Of a DNA stretch of 64,000 nucleotides, positions 26,776 through 35,480 are shown piece after piece. The position numbers and the translations under genes were made by a program. The notes under the pieces are model-generated. The model saw nothing but the letters and a program-made list of their open reading frames with translations, did no database searches and was not told where the DNA came from. Source of the stretch: Tenderia sp965602225 (GTDB lineage Bacteria > Pseudomonadota > Gammaproteobacteria > Tenderiales > Tenderiaceae); assembly GCA_965602225.1 (NCBI GenBank), contig CBFCYE010000002.1, positions 62,001 to 126,000 of the forward strand, read 5' to 3'. The stretch's first letter is position 1, and each line of letters starts with the position of its first letter.

Positions 26776-27987
26776 CTACATTTGCATCCGCACTTGCAGC
26801 CGTTGCCTGGCAAGATCCAGGCACTGTTTCAAGGCAACCCTGTTCTCAGCCGCTGCCCAGATAAAGCCCATCACCGCCAGATTATCTGCCACAGAGTCTA
26901 CCCGGTAACCGGGCTTTTTCAATGTGCTGATTTGCTTAACACCGGCCACAGTGCGGGCCTCTTCAATGCCGTCGATGGCAACAAACTCGCCCGCTGAATC
27001 GGGGAAGACGGCCATCCAGCCGGCCACCTGCTTGTCATTTTCTCTCGGCAAAAAAGCCTCAAACGACTGACCGGCCAGGTGCGCAAACCAGGCCTGTGAG
27101 GCGCTCTGGCCATTTGTCGCCAGCGGGGTGACAAATGAACTGCTGACATCACCATGAAAGCGCGGCGCAATTTCAAGTATCACCGGTTCTTGATTACAGA
27201 CAATCACGTCCGCCTTGACCGGCCCGGCATCAATGCCCAGCGCCCGCGCGCCTGCCTCAACTCTGGCATAGACCTTGGCGCTGATGACCTCAGACAGGGC
27301 ACTGGGTTGGCAGCCCCAAAGCGGATAATTAAATGGTCGAGGTGAAAAATACCGGTCCAGCAAACCGCAGGGATAAAACTGCCCGGCGATAAACAAGCCG
27401 TTGACGTCGATATGCTCGCCTACAACTACCTGCTCCACCATCACCTCAGTCGAAAATTTTTGCGCCTCCATCAAGGCAGCCGACAACTGTTGCAGATGAC
27501 TGACAGTGCGCACACCACGACTGCCACTGCTATCCACCGGTTTGATGATCAACGGCAAACCCAGGTCAGTGACCACTGCCTGCAGTCCAGACAGACTAGC
27601 AACACATTCGCCACGCGGCACACTCACACCAGCCGCCTGCATTAACGCCTTTGCCTGTGGTTTATCCAGCGCCAGGACGGTGGCCGCCTCGCTGGCTGCG
27701 GGCAGATCAAACTTTTCAGCAATCGCCGCTACCGCTGCCAGGCCAAAATCACTACCGCAATAACAGCCCACCAGTTTGTCTTGTGCGGCAATCTCTTGTG
27801 CCAGCTGCATCAGCCCCGCCACGTCCGAACCATTCAGCTGACGATAGTCATCAGCCATTGCTACGCCGGGGGCATTAGGGTTGGTGTCGGTCACCACCGC
27901 TTTAAGGCCCTGCTGTTTGGCCCAACTGATGGCCGGCAGCTGTAACAGGCTGGCACCAATATAAATAAGCGTGGGCCGCTGCGTCAT
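26776..27987 (-). CDS. ATP-grasp ligase 1
   Basis: 403 residues. An N-terminal Rossmann-like lobe (TLIYIGASLLQLPAISWAK; VVTDTNPNAPGV) is followed by an ATP-grasp core with LPLIIKPVDSSGSRGV (Lys-containing P-loop-like strand) and the metal site EIAPRFHGDVSSSF. This is the PurK/carbamoyl-phosphate synthase-like ligase group, which joins a carboxylate to an amine or thiol through an acyl phosphate. It is the last of three consecutive ATP-grasp genes; its start overlaps the second by four bases. The substrate is unknown. Pairing with an acylated amino sugar is inference from context. Confidence 0.8.
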   Translation of the reverse strand: MTQRPTLIYIGASLLQLPAISWAKQQGLKAVVTDTNPNAPGVAMADDYRQLNGSDVAGLMQLAQEIAAQDKLVGCYCGSDFGLAAVAAIAEKFDLPAASEAATVLALDKPQAKALMQAAGVSVPRGECVASLSGLQAVVTDLGLPLIIKPVDSSGSRGVRTVSHLQQLSAALMEAQKFSTEVMVEQVVVGEHIDVNGLFIAGQFYPCGLLDRYFSPRPFNYPLWGCQPSALSEVISAKVYARVEAGARALGIDAGPVKADVIVCNQEPVILEIAPRFHGDVSSSFVTPLATNGQSASQAWFAHLAGQSFEAFLPRENDKQVAGWMAVFPDSAGEFVAIDGIEEARTVAGVKQISTLKKPGYRVDSVADNLAVMGFIWAAAENRVALKQCLDLARQRLQVRMQM

Positions 27988-29066
27988 GCCGACATCCCTT
28001 GCAGAACCTGATGAGCAAGTGCTGCAATCTCGGCACCACCCTCCACTCTGCTGAGCGTGGACAGATACTCCTCACGACTACCAGCCTTGATCAGTTCGCC
28101 ACCGATAACCAGATGAGGCTGGGGCGGCTGAGCAGGAAGCTCTGGCGCAACAGCGGTAGCGAGTTTTACCTCACTGACAAAGGCATTAAAACCTGGCCAG
28201 ATTGCCGGCAGCAATTGATCGGCAATGGCATCACCACACAGACCAGGATTAACCTCGTACAACAGCAACTCACCCTGCTCAGTCAGACGGAATGAGAAAA
28301 AGGCAAAACCAGCCTGATAGTGCCAATGCGTGATCAGCCTCTGGGCGACAGCATGGCAACGGGACGCGATCGATGTATTTTCAAACACAGAAGGTCCAGC
28401 TACACCCAGCCCCTGCACCTTGCCGTGTTGAAAGGCGGCAAACTCATCATAGAGCAGTCCAAACTTGATTTGGCCCTGTTGGATCATGGCCATATAACCC
28501 AGGTCCAGACCCGCGATATAAGCCTCCACCTCCACCGTATCGTTATAAGATTCGGCCCTGGCCGCGACATAGGCCTGACGAAAGCTCGCCGCATCATCAA
28601 CCTTGTAGACATTCTGCTTACCCACCAACGGCATATCGGGTTTAACCACCCATGGCAGAGGGAAACCGGGCAGGCTGGCATCGCTGAGACAAACACCCGC
28701 AGGGGTGGCAATACCAAGCAGCTCTGCCTGCGCCCTCAAGGCCGATTTATAGACTGCGGCCTGGGCAAACGATGCCGGAATACCGGCCAGCCCCAAACTC
28801 TCGGCGACACGTGCCGCCGTCAGCAGAGCGGGACCGGAACTTCGCGTCAGCACGGCGCGGAAATCAAAGCGCTGTTTTAATGCTGCCAACTGCGCTAACA
28901 CGGTTTCGCTGTCATAGGTGCTGACAAGTATTGTCTCTGCCAGCAAGGTGCGCGCTTCAGCTGACGGTGAGCGGTCCACTGCCACCACTTGATAACCAAG
29001 CCCATGGGCGGCTCGAATCAACGGCAGTTGGCCGCCACCGGCACCGATGCTGAGGACTGCCGCCAC
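27984..29066 (-). CDS. ATP-grasp ligase 2
   Basis: 360 residues and the shortest of the three. It has an N-terminal lobe VLSIGAGGGQLPLIRAAHGLG, VAVDRSPSAEA, an ATP-binding strand LPWVVKPDMPLVGKQNVY and a metal site LLYEVNPGLCGDAIADQLL. The flexible loop lacks the SGSRGV sequence seen in its two neighbours, so its substrate or nucleotide handling may differ. It overlaps both neighbours (4 bases downstream, 1 upstream), so all three are translated together. Confidence 0.77.
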   Translation of the reverse strand: MAAVLSIGAGGGQLPLIRAAHGLGYQVVAVDRSPSAEARTLLAETILVSTYDSETVLAQLAALKQRFDFRAVLTRSSGPALLTAARVAESLGLAGIPASFAQAAVYKSALRAQAELLGIATPAGVCLSDASLPGFPLPWVVKPDMPLVGKQNVYKVDDAASFRQAYVAARAESYNDTVEVEAYIAGLDLGYMAMIQQGQIKFGLLYDEFAAFQHGKVQGLGVAGPSVFENTSIASRCHAVAQRLITHWHYQAGFAFFSFRLTEQGELLLYEVNPGLCGDAIADQLLPAIWPGFNAFVSEVKLATAVAPELPAQPPQPHLVIGGELIKAGSREEYLSTLSRVEGGAEIAALAHQVLQGMSA

Positions 29067-30301
29067 TACAAAGGCTCGGTGATAATGCGAATGGTTTGAT
29101 AGACCTTACCCACCCGCCCTTCCAGTTCTTCACGGTCAAGGGCCGTCACCACAAACACACCGAAGCGATGGGCATGACTCAGGGATGGCGGCACCTCGTC
29201 ACCGGGATGATACCAGAACTCAAGCTTGTGCAGCCATTCCCAGCTGCGCACTTCGTCCTCCCCCTCCACCCTGATCAAGCGCCCAGGTTGAGGAAAAAAA
29301 TAACGATTGGCCACCGCCTGATTGCAGCTTGGTTCCAGTGAGGACAGGTCGGGCTGCCGGCCGATGGCAATCTCGATCACGGTTTTGACATAGTTCACCC
29401 CCGTGCCCAACGGCACCAGGCTTTCACAAAAGTCCCCGCCCGACAGACGCGCTGCCATCTCGATCATCTTTGGCCCGCCCGGACTCATCACCACATCACC
29501 CTTGGTGACACCGTTGCGTACCCCCAGAGCCAGCGAGGCTTTTTCGACTAGAGCTTCAACAGCGGCACGCTCTGTCTGGTCAAGGCATGAAGGTACCCAG
29601 CCACCGTTTTCCATAATCTGCGGCCGGAACCGTTCCAGCAGATCATAATTGCGATCGGCAAAACCGGGGGTGTGGGCATGGCCATCAACCATGATGGTTT
29701 CGGTACTGATCTGCAGGCCGGGCAAAAATTCCTCCACCAGTACCCGCTGGGAGAAGGAAAAATCCCGCGCCTTGTAAAACAGGTCTTCAACATCACAACT
29801 ATCATCCAACAGAAACACACCGCGCGAGCCAGAACGGTCATTTGGTTTGATGACCAGGCTGATGCCGCGCGCGGCGATGATCTGGCGCAACTCATCATAG
29901 TTGCTGATCTCGGCAAACCAGGGAATCGGCACAGCATGTTCGGCAAAACGCTGCTTCATGCCTACTTTGTCTACCGCGACGGCGGCATCCTCTTCAGCGA
30001 TGGTCGGCGTTCCCAGATGCGTTGCCACTGCGGCAACAACATCCGGAATGTCACTGCCCATGGTGGAGACGCCAAGCAGAGTGGCACCCTGGCTTTTAAA
30101 TTCATCCAACCAGGCCAGCACCTCAGGTACTTCCCGTGTGCTGACATGGGCAAAGGCATCCGCCACCTGACAGCCGGGGGCATCGGGGTTGCCATCCACG
30201 GCCAGCACCTTCAAGCCCATCTGCTGCGCGGTGCGGATCATGAACAGTTGATCGGAGCTGGCGCCCAGCACAACCAGATAATTATTTTCAGTGTTCAACA
30301 C
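29066..30301 (-). CDS. ATP-grasp ligase 3
   Basis: 411 residues. An N-terminal lobe YLVVLGASSDQLFMIRTAQQ with VDGNPDAPGCQVAD is followed by ISLVIKPNDRSGSRGVFLLDD and metal site MIEMAARLSGGDFCESLVP. It is closer to ligase 1 than to ligase 2 (shared NPDAPG/NPNAPG and SGSRGV), suggesting an old duplication. It is the first gene of the ATP-grasp trio in transcription order, 38 bases after the methyltransferase gene. As with the others the acid and amine substrates cannot be read from sequence. Confidence 0.79.
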   Translation of the reverse strand: MLNTENNYLVVLGASSDQLFMIRTAQQMGLKVLAVDGNPDAPGCQVADAFAHVSTREVPEVLAWLDEFKSQGATLLGVSTMGSDIPDVVAAVATHLGTPTIAEEDAAVAVDKVGMKQRFAEHAVPIPWFAEISNYDELRQIIAARGISLVIKPNDRSGSRGVFLLDDSCDVEDLFYKARDFSFSQRVLVEEFLPGLQISTETIMVDGHAHTPGFADRNYDLLERFRPQIMENGGWVPSCLDQTERAAVEALVEKASLALGVRNGVTKGDVVMSPGGPKMIEMAARLSGGDFCESLVPLGTGVNYVKTVIEIAIGRQPDLSSLEPSCNQAVANRYFFPQPGRLIRVEGEDEVRSWEWLHKLEFWYHPGDEVPPSLSHAHRFGVFVVTALDREELEGRVGKVYQTIRIITEPL

Positions 30302-30338
30302 TAAACGGCTCCCGCACCGGAATTACTTCCAGAATTAT

Positions 30339-31574
30339 TTATTCGCTATAACACAAGGCGATCTCAACACGATCACCGGCAAGCTGACGGATTTTTCTGA
30401 CTATCTCATCCTGAAACCGATTTGACGATACCAGGATGGCATCCACACCCAGTTCAACAATTTGTTCAGGTGCGTAAACAGGCAGCCCAAGAAAACGTAT
30501 GCCCTGTTTTTTCGGATCACCATCAATCAGGATTGAAGTCACCGCCTGCAGATCAAAATGTCCCATCAGCTCGGCAGTGTGGATACCGGCGCCATAAATG
30601 GCGATGTTAAGACCCTGCTGTTGCCAGCGGGAAAATGCCCCGGCAACATTCTGATCCAGCTCGGCCAATAACTGCTGCTCCTTTTCGGCGTAAGTATTTA
30701 CCGCAGCCACTGCCTCAGCCCTGTCATCTGCAAACTGCGACAGGGCGGCATCACTCCAACAGTCCATCTGTCGCGCGGCCACCAGCCGTATTATTTTGTC
30801 TGAGACGTCAGGGTCAATGATGATCTGAGTCAGGCCATATTGTCCCAGTAAGGCTGCCAGGCTGCCAGGGGTGAAGTGTTGAATGTGTTCAAGAGAGAAA
30901 AATCCTGTCAGTGACAACTCGGGCCTAAGCAGATTGGGAACTTCAATAAAGACGATACCGTCGGCTTTTAACAACTCGGATAGCCGTTGCAGCGCTTGGT
31001 GCAGGTCAGGCAGATGCTCAAGCACACTCACCAGTGAAATCGCATCGAAGCTGGCAGTCTCATAGCCATCTTGCGCCAACATGGCCGTCTCTACCTGATA
31101 GCCCTTGGCCGTAGCACTGGCCGAGGCCTCAAGTGAGGGCTCAAGGCCAAAGCACTGCCAAGCAGGCACCGCCTCGTTTGAGAACGCATCAAGAAAACCA
31201 CCCACGCCACAACCGATATCCAGCAGTTTTCCCGCTGCTTGATGACTAAGAAAGGAATTTAGAAACCGGGCCCGGGTTTGATTCAGTCCGGTGTAATAAC
31301 CCTGCGGCCCTTCATCACGATAGGTCTGCCCTGAGGCCAGCGGGCTGGAATAGTAATGCTCAACCAGAATGGTCTGTCGCACCCTGGGACAGTTGTAGAC
31401 AAAACCGCAGCCTGAGCATTGACTGACACTGATTGTTATTTCACCAAGCGAAGTTCCGCTACGTTTGCGACGCTGATATAACGGCTGCCGTCGACTGCTG
31501 CCACATACGGGACAATCAGGCTCTTCATAAATGGCGTCGTTGCCAAAAGCTGATTCACTCTGCTGAGATGACAT
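30339..31574 (-). CDS. Sugar C-methyltransferase-like protein
   Basis: 411 residues in three parts: an N-terminal zinc-type module with CPVCGSS and CSGCGFVYNC, a SAM-binding core with LLDIGCGVGGFLDAF and ISLVSVLEHLPDLHQ, and a C-terminal Rossmann module (IAIYGAGIHTAELMGHF; SILIDGDPKKQGIRFLGLPV). This is the order of the TylC3/NovU sugar C-methyltransferases, which methylate next to a 4-keto group. I placed the start at MSSQQSES (31574), which removes a 110-base overlap with the upstream glycosyltransferase; the longer frame to 31688 is unlikely. Confidence 0.85.
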   Translation of the reverse strand: MSSQQSESAFGNDAIYEEPDCPVCGSSRRQPLYQRRKRSGTSLGEITISVSQCSGCGFVYNCPRVRQTILVEHYYSSPLASGQTYRDEGPQGYYTGLNQTRARFLNSFLSHQAAGKLLDIGCGVGGFLDAFSNEAVPAWQCFGLEPSLEASASATAKGYQVETAMLAQDGYETASFDAISLVSVLEHLPDLHQALQRLSELLKADGIVFIEVPNLLRPELSLTGFFSLEHIQHFTPGSLAALLGQYGLTQIIIDPDVSDKIIRLVAARQMDCWSDAALSQFADDRAEAVAAVNTYAEKEQQLLAELDQNVAGAFSRWQQQGLNIAIYGAGIHTAELMGHFDLQAVTSILIDGDPKKQGIRFLGLPVYAPEQIVELGVDAILVSSNRFQDEIVRKIRQLAGDRVEIALCYSE

Positions 31575-31578
31575 AAAT

Positions 31579-32511
31579 CTAAATTGAAAGATTGGATTTA
31601 TGCAGCAATGGCGAAAATAGTTCAGCCGCAGGTTGCTCATGTGCAAAACGCTGCCGTGCCTCAACTGCCCGTTCGGTAAAACAACCAAGCTCCAGCTGTT
31701 CTTGCACGGTAGCCAACCAGGAGTCAGCCACCTTATTCATATAACAATGCAGGTCCGTGGGAAAATCGCACTGATCAGTAATCAATAATGAATCATTGCA
31801 GAGGTGATAAAACAACCGCGTTACCGATTCATGCCGCCAGTCAGGGTGCTGTTTGATATTCAGCACCAGCTTACTCCTGGCCACTAGGTCCTCGCGATGA
31901 AAAGGCGCGGTAAACAGGACCGATGCAACCACCTTCAGCCCGGCATCGGACAAGCTGGTAAGCACATTTTTACGATGACTGGTCATGGTGCCGGTAAACA
32001 ACACATCAATATCCTTAGCCTCATCAGACCGATGTCTGACCGTGGCAAAGCCATCCACATAACCATGGGGCATATACTCAACAATCTTTCCAGGAAAGGC
32101 CTGCTGATAAAGCGGCACTTGCTGATCGGCCACATGCCAGATCGCATTCATACGCGGCAGTAACCTGACAAAATTATCATGCCGATTTTGCCAGAAATCA
32201 CGACGCACATTGTGATCCCCCTTCTCCTGTGTCTCAGAAGAGTCCTGGTAGATATCATTGAATGTGGCACCGGTAAGAAACTCGGTAGCAATAACGATCA
32301 AGCCGGTCCCCGGACACCAACTGTTTTCCACCTTTGTCACAAAGTCGTCCTTGAAGTATTCAAGCACGATATTGATATGACCCGGTGAAAATTCATATTC
32401 GATATCCGCTACATGGCCACAGGACTCAAGGGCATATTTTAGATATAGAAAATAGTCGCCGATGTGAAGGCCGAAATTACCGTGGTTTTCATAAATCAGT
32501 TTAAACTTCAT
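31579..32511 (-). CDS. Glycosyltransferase (CgeB/GT-B-like)
   Basis: 310 residues. The C-terminal half has the CgeB-type pattern DVLFTGTMTSHRKNVLTSL and LNIKQHPDWRHESVTRLFYHLCND, where the Glu of HESVTRLF takes the place of the acidic residue that binds the donor phosphate or ribose in GT-B enzymes. The N-terminal half is more divergent (GLHIGDYFLYLKYALES). No membrane segment. It is five bases from the methyltransferase gene. It is likely one of two transferases that extend the glycan beyond the first Maf-added sugar. Confidence 0.72.
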   Translation of the reverse strand: MKFKLIYENHGNFGLHIGDYFLYLKYALESCGHVADIEYEFSPGHINIVLEYFKDDFVTKVENSWCPGTGLIVIATEFLTGATFNDIYQDSSETQEKGDHNVRRDFWQNRHDNFVRLLPRMNAIWHVADQQVPLYQQAFPGKIVEYMPHGYVDGFATVRHRSDEAKDIDVLFTGTMTSHRKNVLTSLSDAGLKVVASVLFTAPFHREDLVARSKLVLNIKQHPDWRHESVTRLFYHLCNDSLLITDQCDFPTDLHCYMNKVADSWLATVQEQLELGCFTERAVEARQRFAHEQPAAELFSPLLHKSNLSI

Positions 32512-32542
32512 ATCAGTCTTACAAGAGCCTCATTCGAAAATA

Positions 32543-33814
32543 CTAGTGGCTAAAGGCCTCAATCGGGTTATATCTTTCCCAGCGCTGCCGGTATATTTTC
32601 TGCGCCTCTGCAAATTGTGCTTGATAGTGAGTAATATTATTTATCGCATCTTCAACTGCCAGACACACACCCTCGACATCCCAGGTCTTGAAGGTCGGAC
32701 AATCCAGGTTGTGCCTCTCCATCCACAATGACATTTTGCAACGCTCGGGAATAACAGCCACTTTCCCCAGGAACAGACACTCATCGAAAATACCGGACAT
32801 GATATGACGGTATCTGGGGCCATAGGGCAAGAGCACGATGTCAGCACTCTCGATCAAATCACAATATGTTTCACAATCGAGCAGACCAGTGTACAAGGCC
32901 AGGTTGTCATGCCCCGCTAGCAAACCGAGCTGGGACTTTTGCTCCTCAGAGATATAGCCTGCCTCACGGGCATTGCCCATCTGCACGATAAACGAAACAT
33001 TATTGCTACGGGCATTGATCTCGCCAACCACTGCGGCGATCAAATGCTGGCCCTTACTAACATCACCCACACCACCAGACCCCAGATAGGCAATCTTTAG
33101 ATTTTCACTTGGCTCAGATCGAGGCTGAGACTGAGGCGTTGGTCTGCCCGAATACATAGAGTGGGTATAGATAAATTTGAGGCTGTCATGCTTGCAGGTT
33201 TCAAGAAAGGCCCTGTTAGGAAACGGTTCCTCATAGAACACCCGGAACCGATCAACCTGGTCGGCAGGAATACTATCGAACAGATAACGAAACATAGAGC
33301 GTTTGATTTCATTCGGCACAACCACCTCATCCAGCTGCTGAAATGAGGCATCACTTATCTCAATACCATTACGCCGCATCTGCCGCCCCAAGGTATCGTC
33401 CACCTCAGAACTGGTAATTGCATACAGGCCGATACGTGAAGGTAGTTCATCGATTATCTCACGCAGCCACTTGCCATAGGCAATCGACCTGGAGGCTGTT
33501 AGTGAGGTGAGAAAGACAATGTCATCAGCGGCAAAGACAGTATGGTCAATGCTTTTCAGCTCCTCATAACAATCCATATTCGATGAGGCTAGATCGATAC
33601 AGTAATGGCCTTTCAGCGACGCAGAAGAGGTTTTTCCAAACACCTTTTCCAGCCTGACACCAGCAGGCATCTGTTCACTATCAAAACCCGTTTGGCAATA
33701 ACTCACCATGTCAAAACCTTTGTCCTGACATAGATTCCAGAGGGCAACGTGCTGACTGAGATAATGACCACCGCGACTAACTAACAATGGGTCAATGATA
33801 TGTAATGTAGGCAT
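32543..33814 (-). CDS. GT4-like glycosyltransferase
   Basis: About 423 residues, GT-B fold. The N-terminal domain opens LHIIDPLLVSRGGHYLSQHV, a Gly-rich acceptor-side loop. The C-terminal domain starts LKIAYLGSGGVGDVSKGQHL and ends with the donor site IESADIVLLPYGPRYRHIMSGIFDECLFLGK, as in family 4. The start is ATG at 33814; TTG at 33820 is less likely. It begins the minus-strand block running to the SDR gene. The 248-base gap before the divergent sulfotransferase gene is A+T-rich and holds no gene; TTGAAC followed by TTATAA near 33910-33935 is a weak promoter candidate on the plus strand. Confidence 0.78.
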   Translation of the reverse strand: MPTLHIIDPLLVSRGGHYLSQHVALWNLCQDKGFDMVSYCQTGFDSEQMPAGVRLEKVFGKTSSASLKGHYCIDLASSNMDCYEELKSIDHTVFAADDIVFLTSLTASRSIAYGKWLREIIDELPSRIGLYAITSSEVDDTLGRQMRRNGIEISDASFQQLDEVVVPNEIKRSMFRYLFDSIPADQVDRFRVFYEEPFPNRAFLETCKHDSLKFIYTHSMYSGRPTPQSQPRSEPSENLKIAYLGSGGVGDVSKGQHLIAAVVGEINARSNNVSFIVQMGNAREAGYISEEQKSQLGLLAGHDNLALYTGLLDCETYCDLIESADIVLLPYGPRYRHIMSGIFDECLFLGKVAVIPERCKMSLWMERHNLDCPTFKTWDVEGVCLAVEDAINNITHYQAQFAEAQKIYRQRWERYNPIEAFSH

Positions 33815-34062
33815 ATACAACCACTATTTCCAGACTCTCTTCATGCACACGCCTGCAGAAGAAAATTAAGAGTATTCCATAATAAAAACAAAAGGGTACA
33901 CGCTTGAACATACACTGACAAGCTTATAAAAAACCAGCCCTTTTTTACACATTCCGACATAAAAACAGGTGCTGGTATTCAAATATTTTTTTCTATAGAC
34001 TGGATTCAACCGCAATCAGCAGCAGCTCCGACTATCCAGGCAGGACAATCATCCACTCAACA

Positions 34063-35463
34063 ATGCTCGAGGCAGAATCCAACACCAAGAATGTCGCATT
34101 AGCCGACAAAAAGATGTTGCTCGTCGGCGCCCCCAGAACCGGCTTTGCGCTGCTGTTGAATATTCTCGGGGCACTGGGACGTCCACCTTATTCCGCAGAC
34201 ACAAATCATCAGCGCGCGGTTAATCTGCTCAGCAGGCCGGCAGGCGAATTCCTCTACCAGAACATCATTGGATTTTTTAAAAATAGATTCGATGAAAAGG
34301 ACATCATCTACAACCAGACCTTTAGACCCCTGCTGGGTGGCCCCAAATGGATTGCGCAGGACAACCCGAAACAGATTTGCGTCAGAAAATATGTCGGCAT
34401 AAAGGATGTTGGCGATTTCAGCCTCATCATCAACCTACCGAAACACATGCTGCATTTTTATGACCGGATACATTCTCACTATTATCCGCAGCAATGGCTC
34501 GCCGAGCCGATGTTTAAAGACCTTATCAGGTTTTCCTCAATCAGGAACCCACTGGGAACCATCTATTCCTCGGCCTTTTCCATCAACGCTATTACGGGTG
34601 AATACATCAACCGGTTTATCGGCAATGAGGATGACCTGAGAACAAAATTTGCCATGTTTCGCCTATCAGATCTAGAGATGGTCAAAGGACTGGCGCAGCA
34701 CCTGGCAAAATACCTCGAGGAATTTCGTACTGTCGAAGACCAATACAATCTTTTCCGCTGGGAAGACATCATTCAGCACCCAACCGAGACCATCCAGAAT
34801 ATTGCCGCCTGTCGTGGAATCGAACTAACTGCCCACAAGGCCAAGGACATCTGGCAAAAAATCGCTTACACCAACCTCACCGGCAAGCATCAATATAATT
34901 TCAGGGCCGACAAGGAAAAAGGTCGCGTCGACGACTGGAAACATTACCTGCTTAATGAACACCTGGATATCATTCGCACTGCCGGCCTTGAGGAACAAAT
35001 GAAGCATTTTGGCTACGGCGAGATTTCACAGTTTGACGAGAATAATTATTCCGACTTCCAGGTTTCGGTCAAGCAGGCCATCAATTCAGGAAAGGTCATT
35101 ACAGCAGGACTGGAAGACAAGAACCTGAGAGTTTTTAACTGGAACAAATCAAATATTACAAAGACCAACCACTCATTTACCCACCACAAAAGAAACGACT
35201 ATAGCCAGATAGAGCGCGCAGCTTTTGACAACACCGATATACTCGATGATTTTGCGGACTTCATAGATGCCAGATCAGGTGAAATAAATTACTTTATAGA
35301 AAACTGCTTTACCCGCCTGATGCACACAACGACCAATAACTGGACCAACACCCTTGCCGAACTCAAAAAACAACATGGCGACCTGTTCTATAACATGAAC
35401 ACCCCGGAATTAAGCCAGGAATTTGATCGTACATTTGAATTCATACACGAGAACATAAAATAA
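34063..35463 (+). CDS. Sulfotransferase-fold protein 1
   Basis: 466 residues. The 5'-phosphosulfate-binding loop reads MLLVGAPRTGFALLLNILG (about 18-36) and the 3'-phosphate motif reads RFSSIRNPLGTIYSSAFS (about 168-185), the two signatures of PAPS-dependent sulfotransferases. The loop has Phe where Thr is usual (RTGF instead of RSGT). A C-terminal 120-residue helical extension is unassigned. It forms a two-gene plus-strand unit with the next gene. The natural reading is sulfation of a flagellar sugar; PAPS supply genes are not in the window. Confidence 0.72.
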   Translation: MLEAESNTKNVALADKKMLLVGAPRTGFALLLNILGALGRPPYSADTNHQRAVNLLSRPAGEFLYQNIIGFFKNRFDEKDIIYNQTFRPLLGGPKWIAQDNPKQICVRKYVGIKDVGDFSLIINLPKHMLHFYDRIHSHYYPQQWLAEPMFKDLIRFSSIRNPLGTIYSSAFSINAITGEYINRFIGNEDDLRTKFAMFRLSDLEMVKGLAQHLAKYLEEFRTVEDQYNLFRWEDIIQHPTETIQNIAACRGIELTAHKAKDIWQKIAYTNLTGKHQYNFRADKEKGRVDDWKHYLLNEHLDIIRTAGLEEQMKHFGYGEISQFDENNYSDFQVSVKQAINSGKVITAGLEDKNLRVFNWNKSNITKTNHSFTHHKRNDYSQIERAAFDNTDILDDFADFIDARSGEINYFIENCFTRLMHTTTNNWTNTLAELKKQHGDLFYNMNTPELSQEFDRTFEFIHENIK

Positions 35464-35480
35464 GTAAGCCTTAAACCCAT

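Noticed and set aside
28320..28880. 186-residue plus-strand ORF over ATP-grasp ligase 2
   Set aside because: Antisense shadow; translation has no domain features.
29672..30304. 210-residue plus-strand ORF over ATP-grasp ligase 3
   Set aside because: Antisense of a clear gene in a G+C-rich block where long shadow frames are expected; no recognisable motifs.
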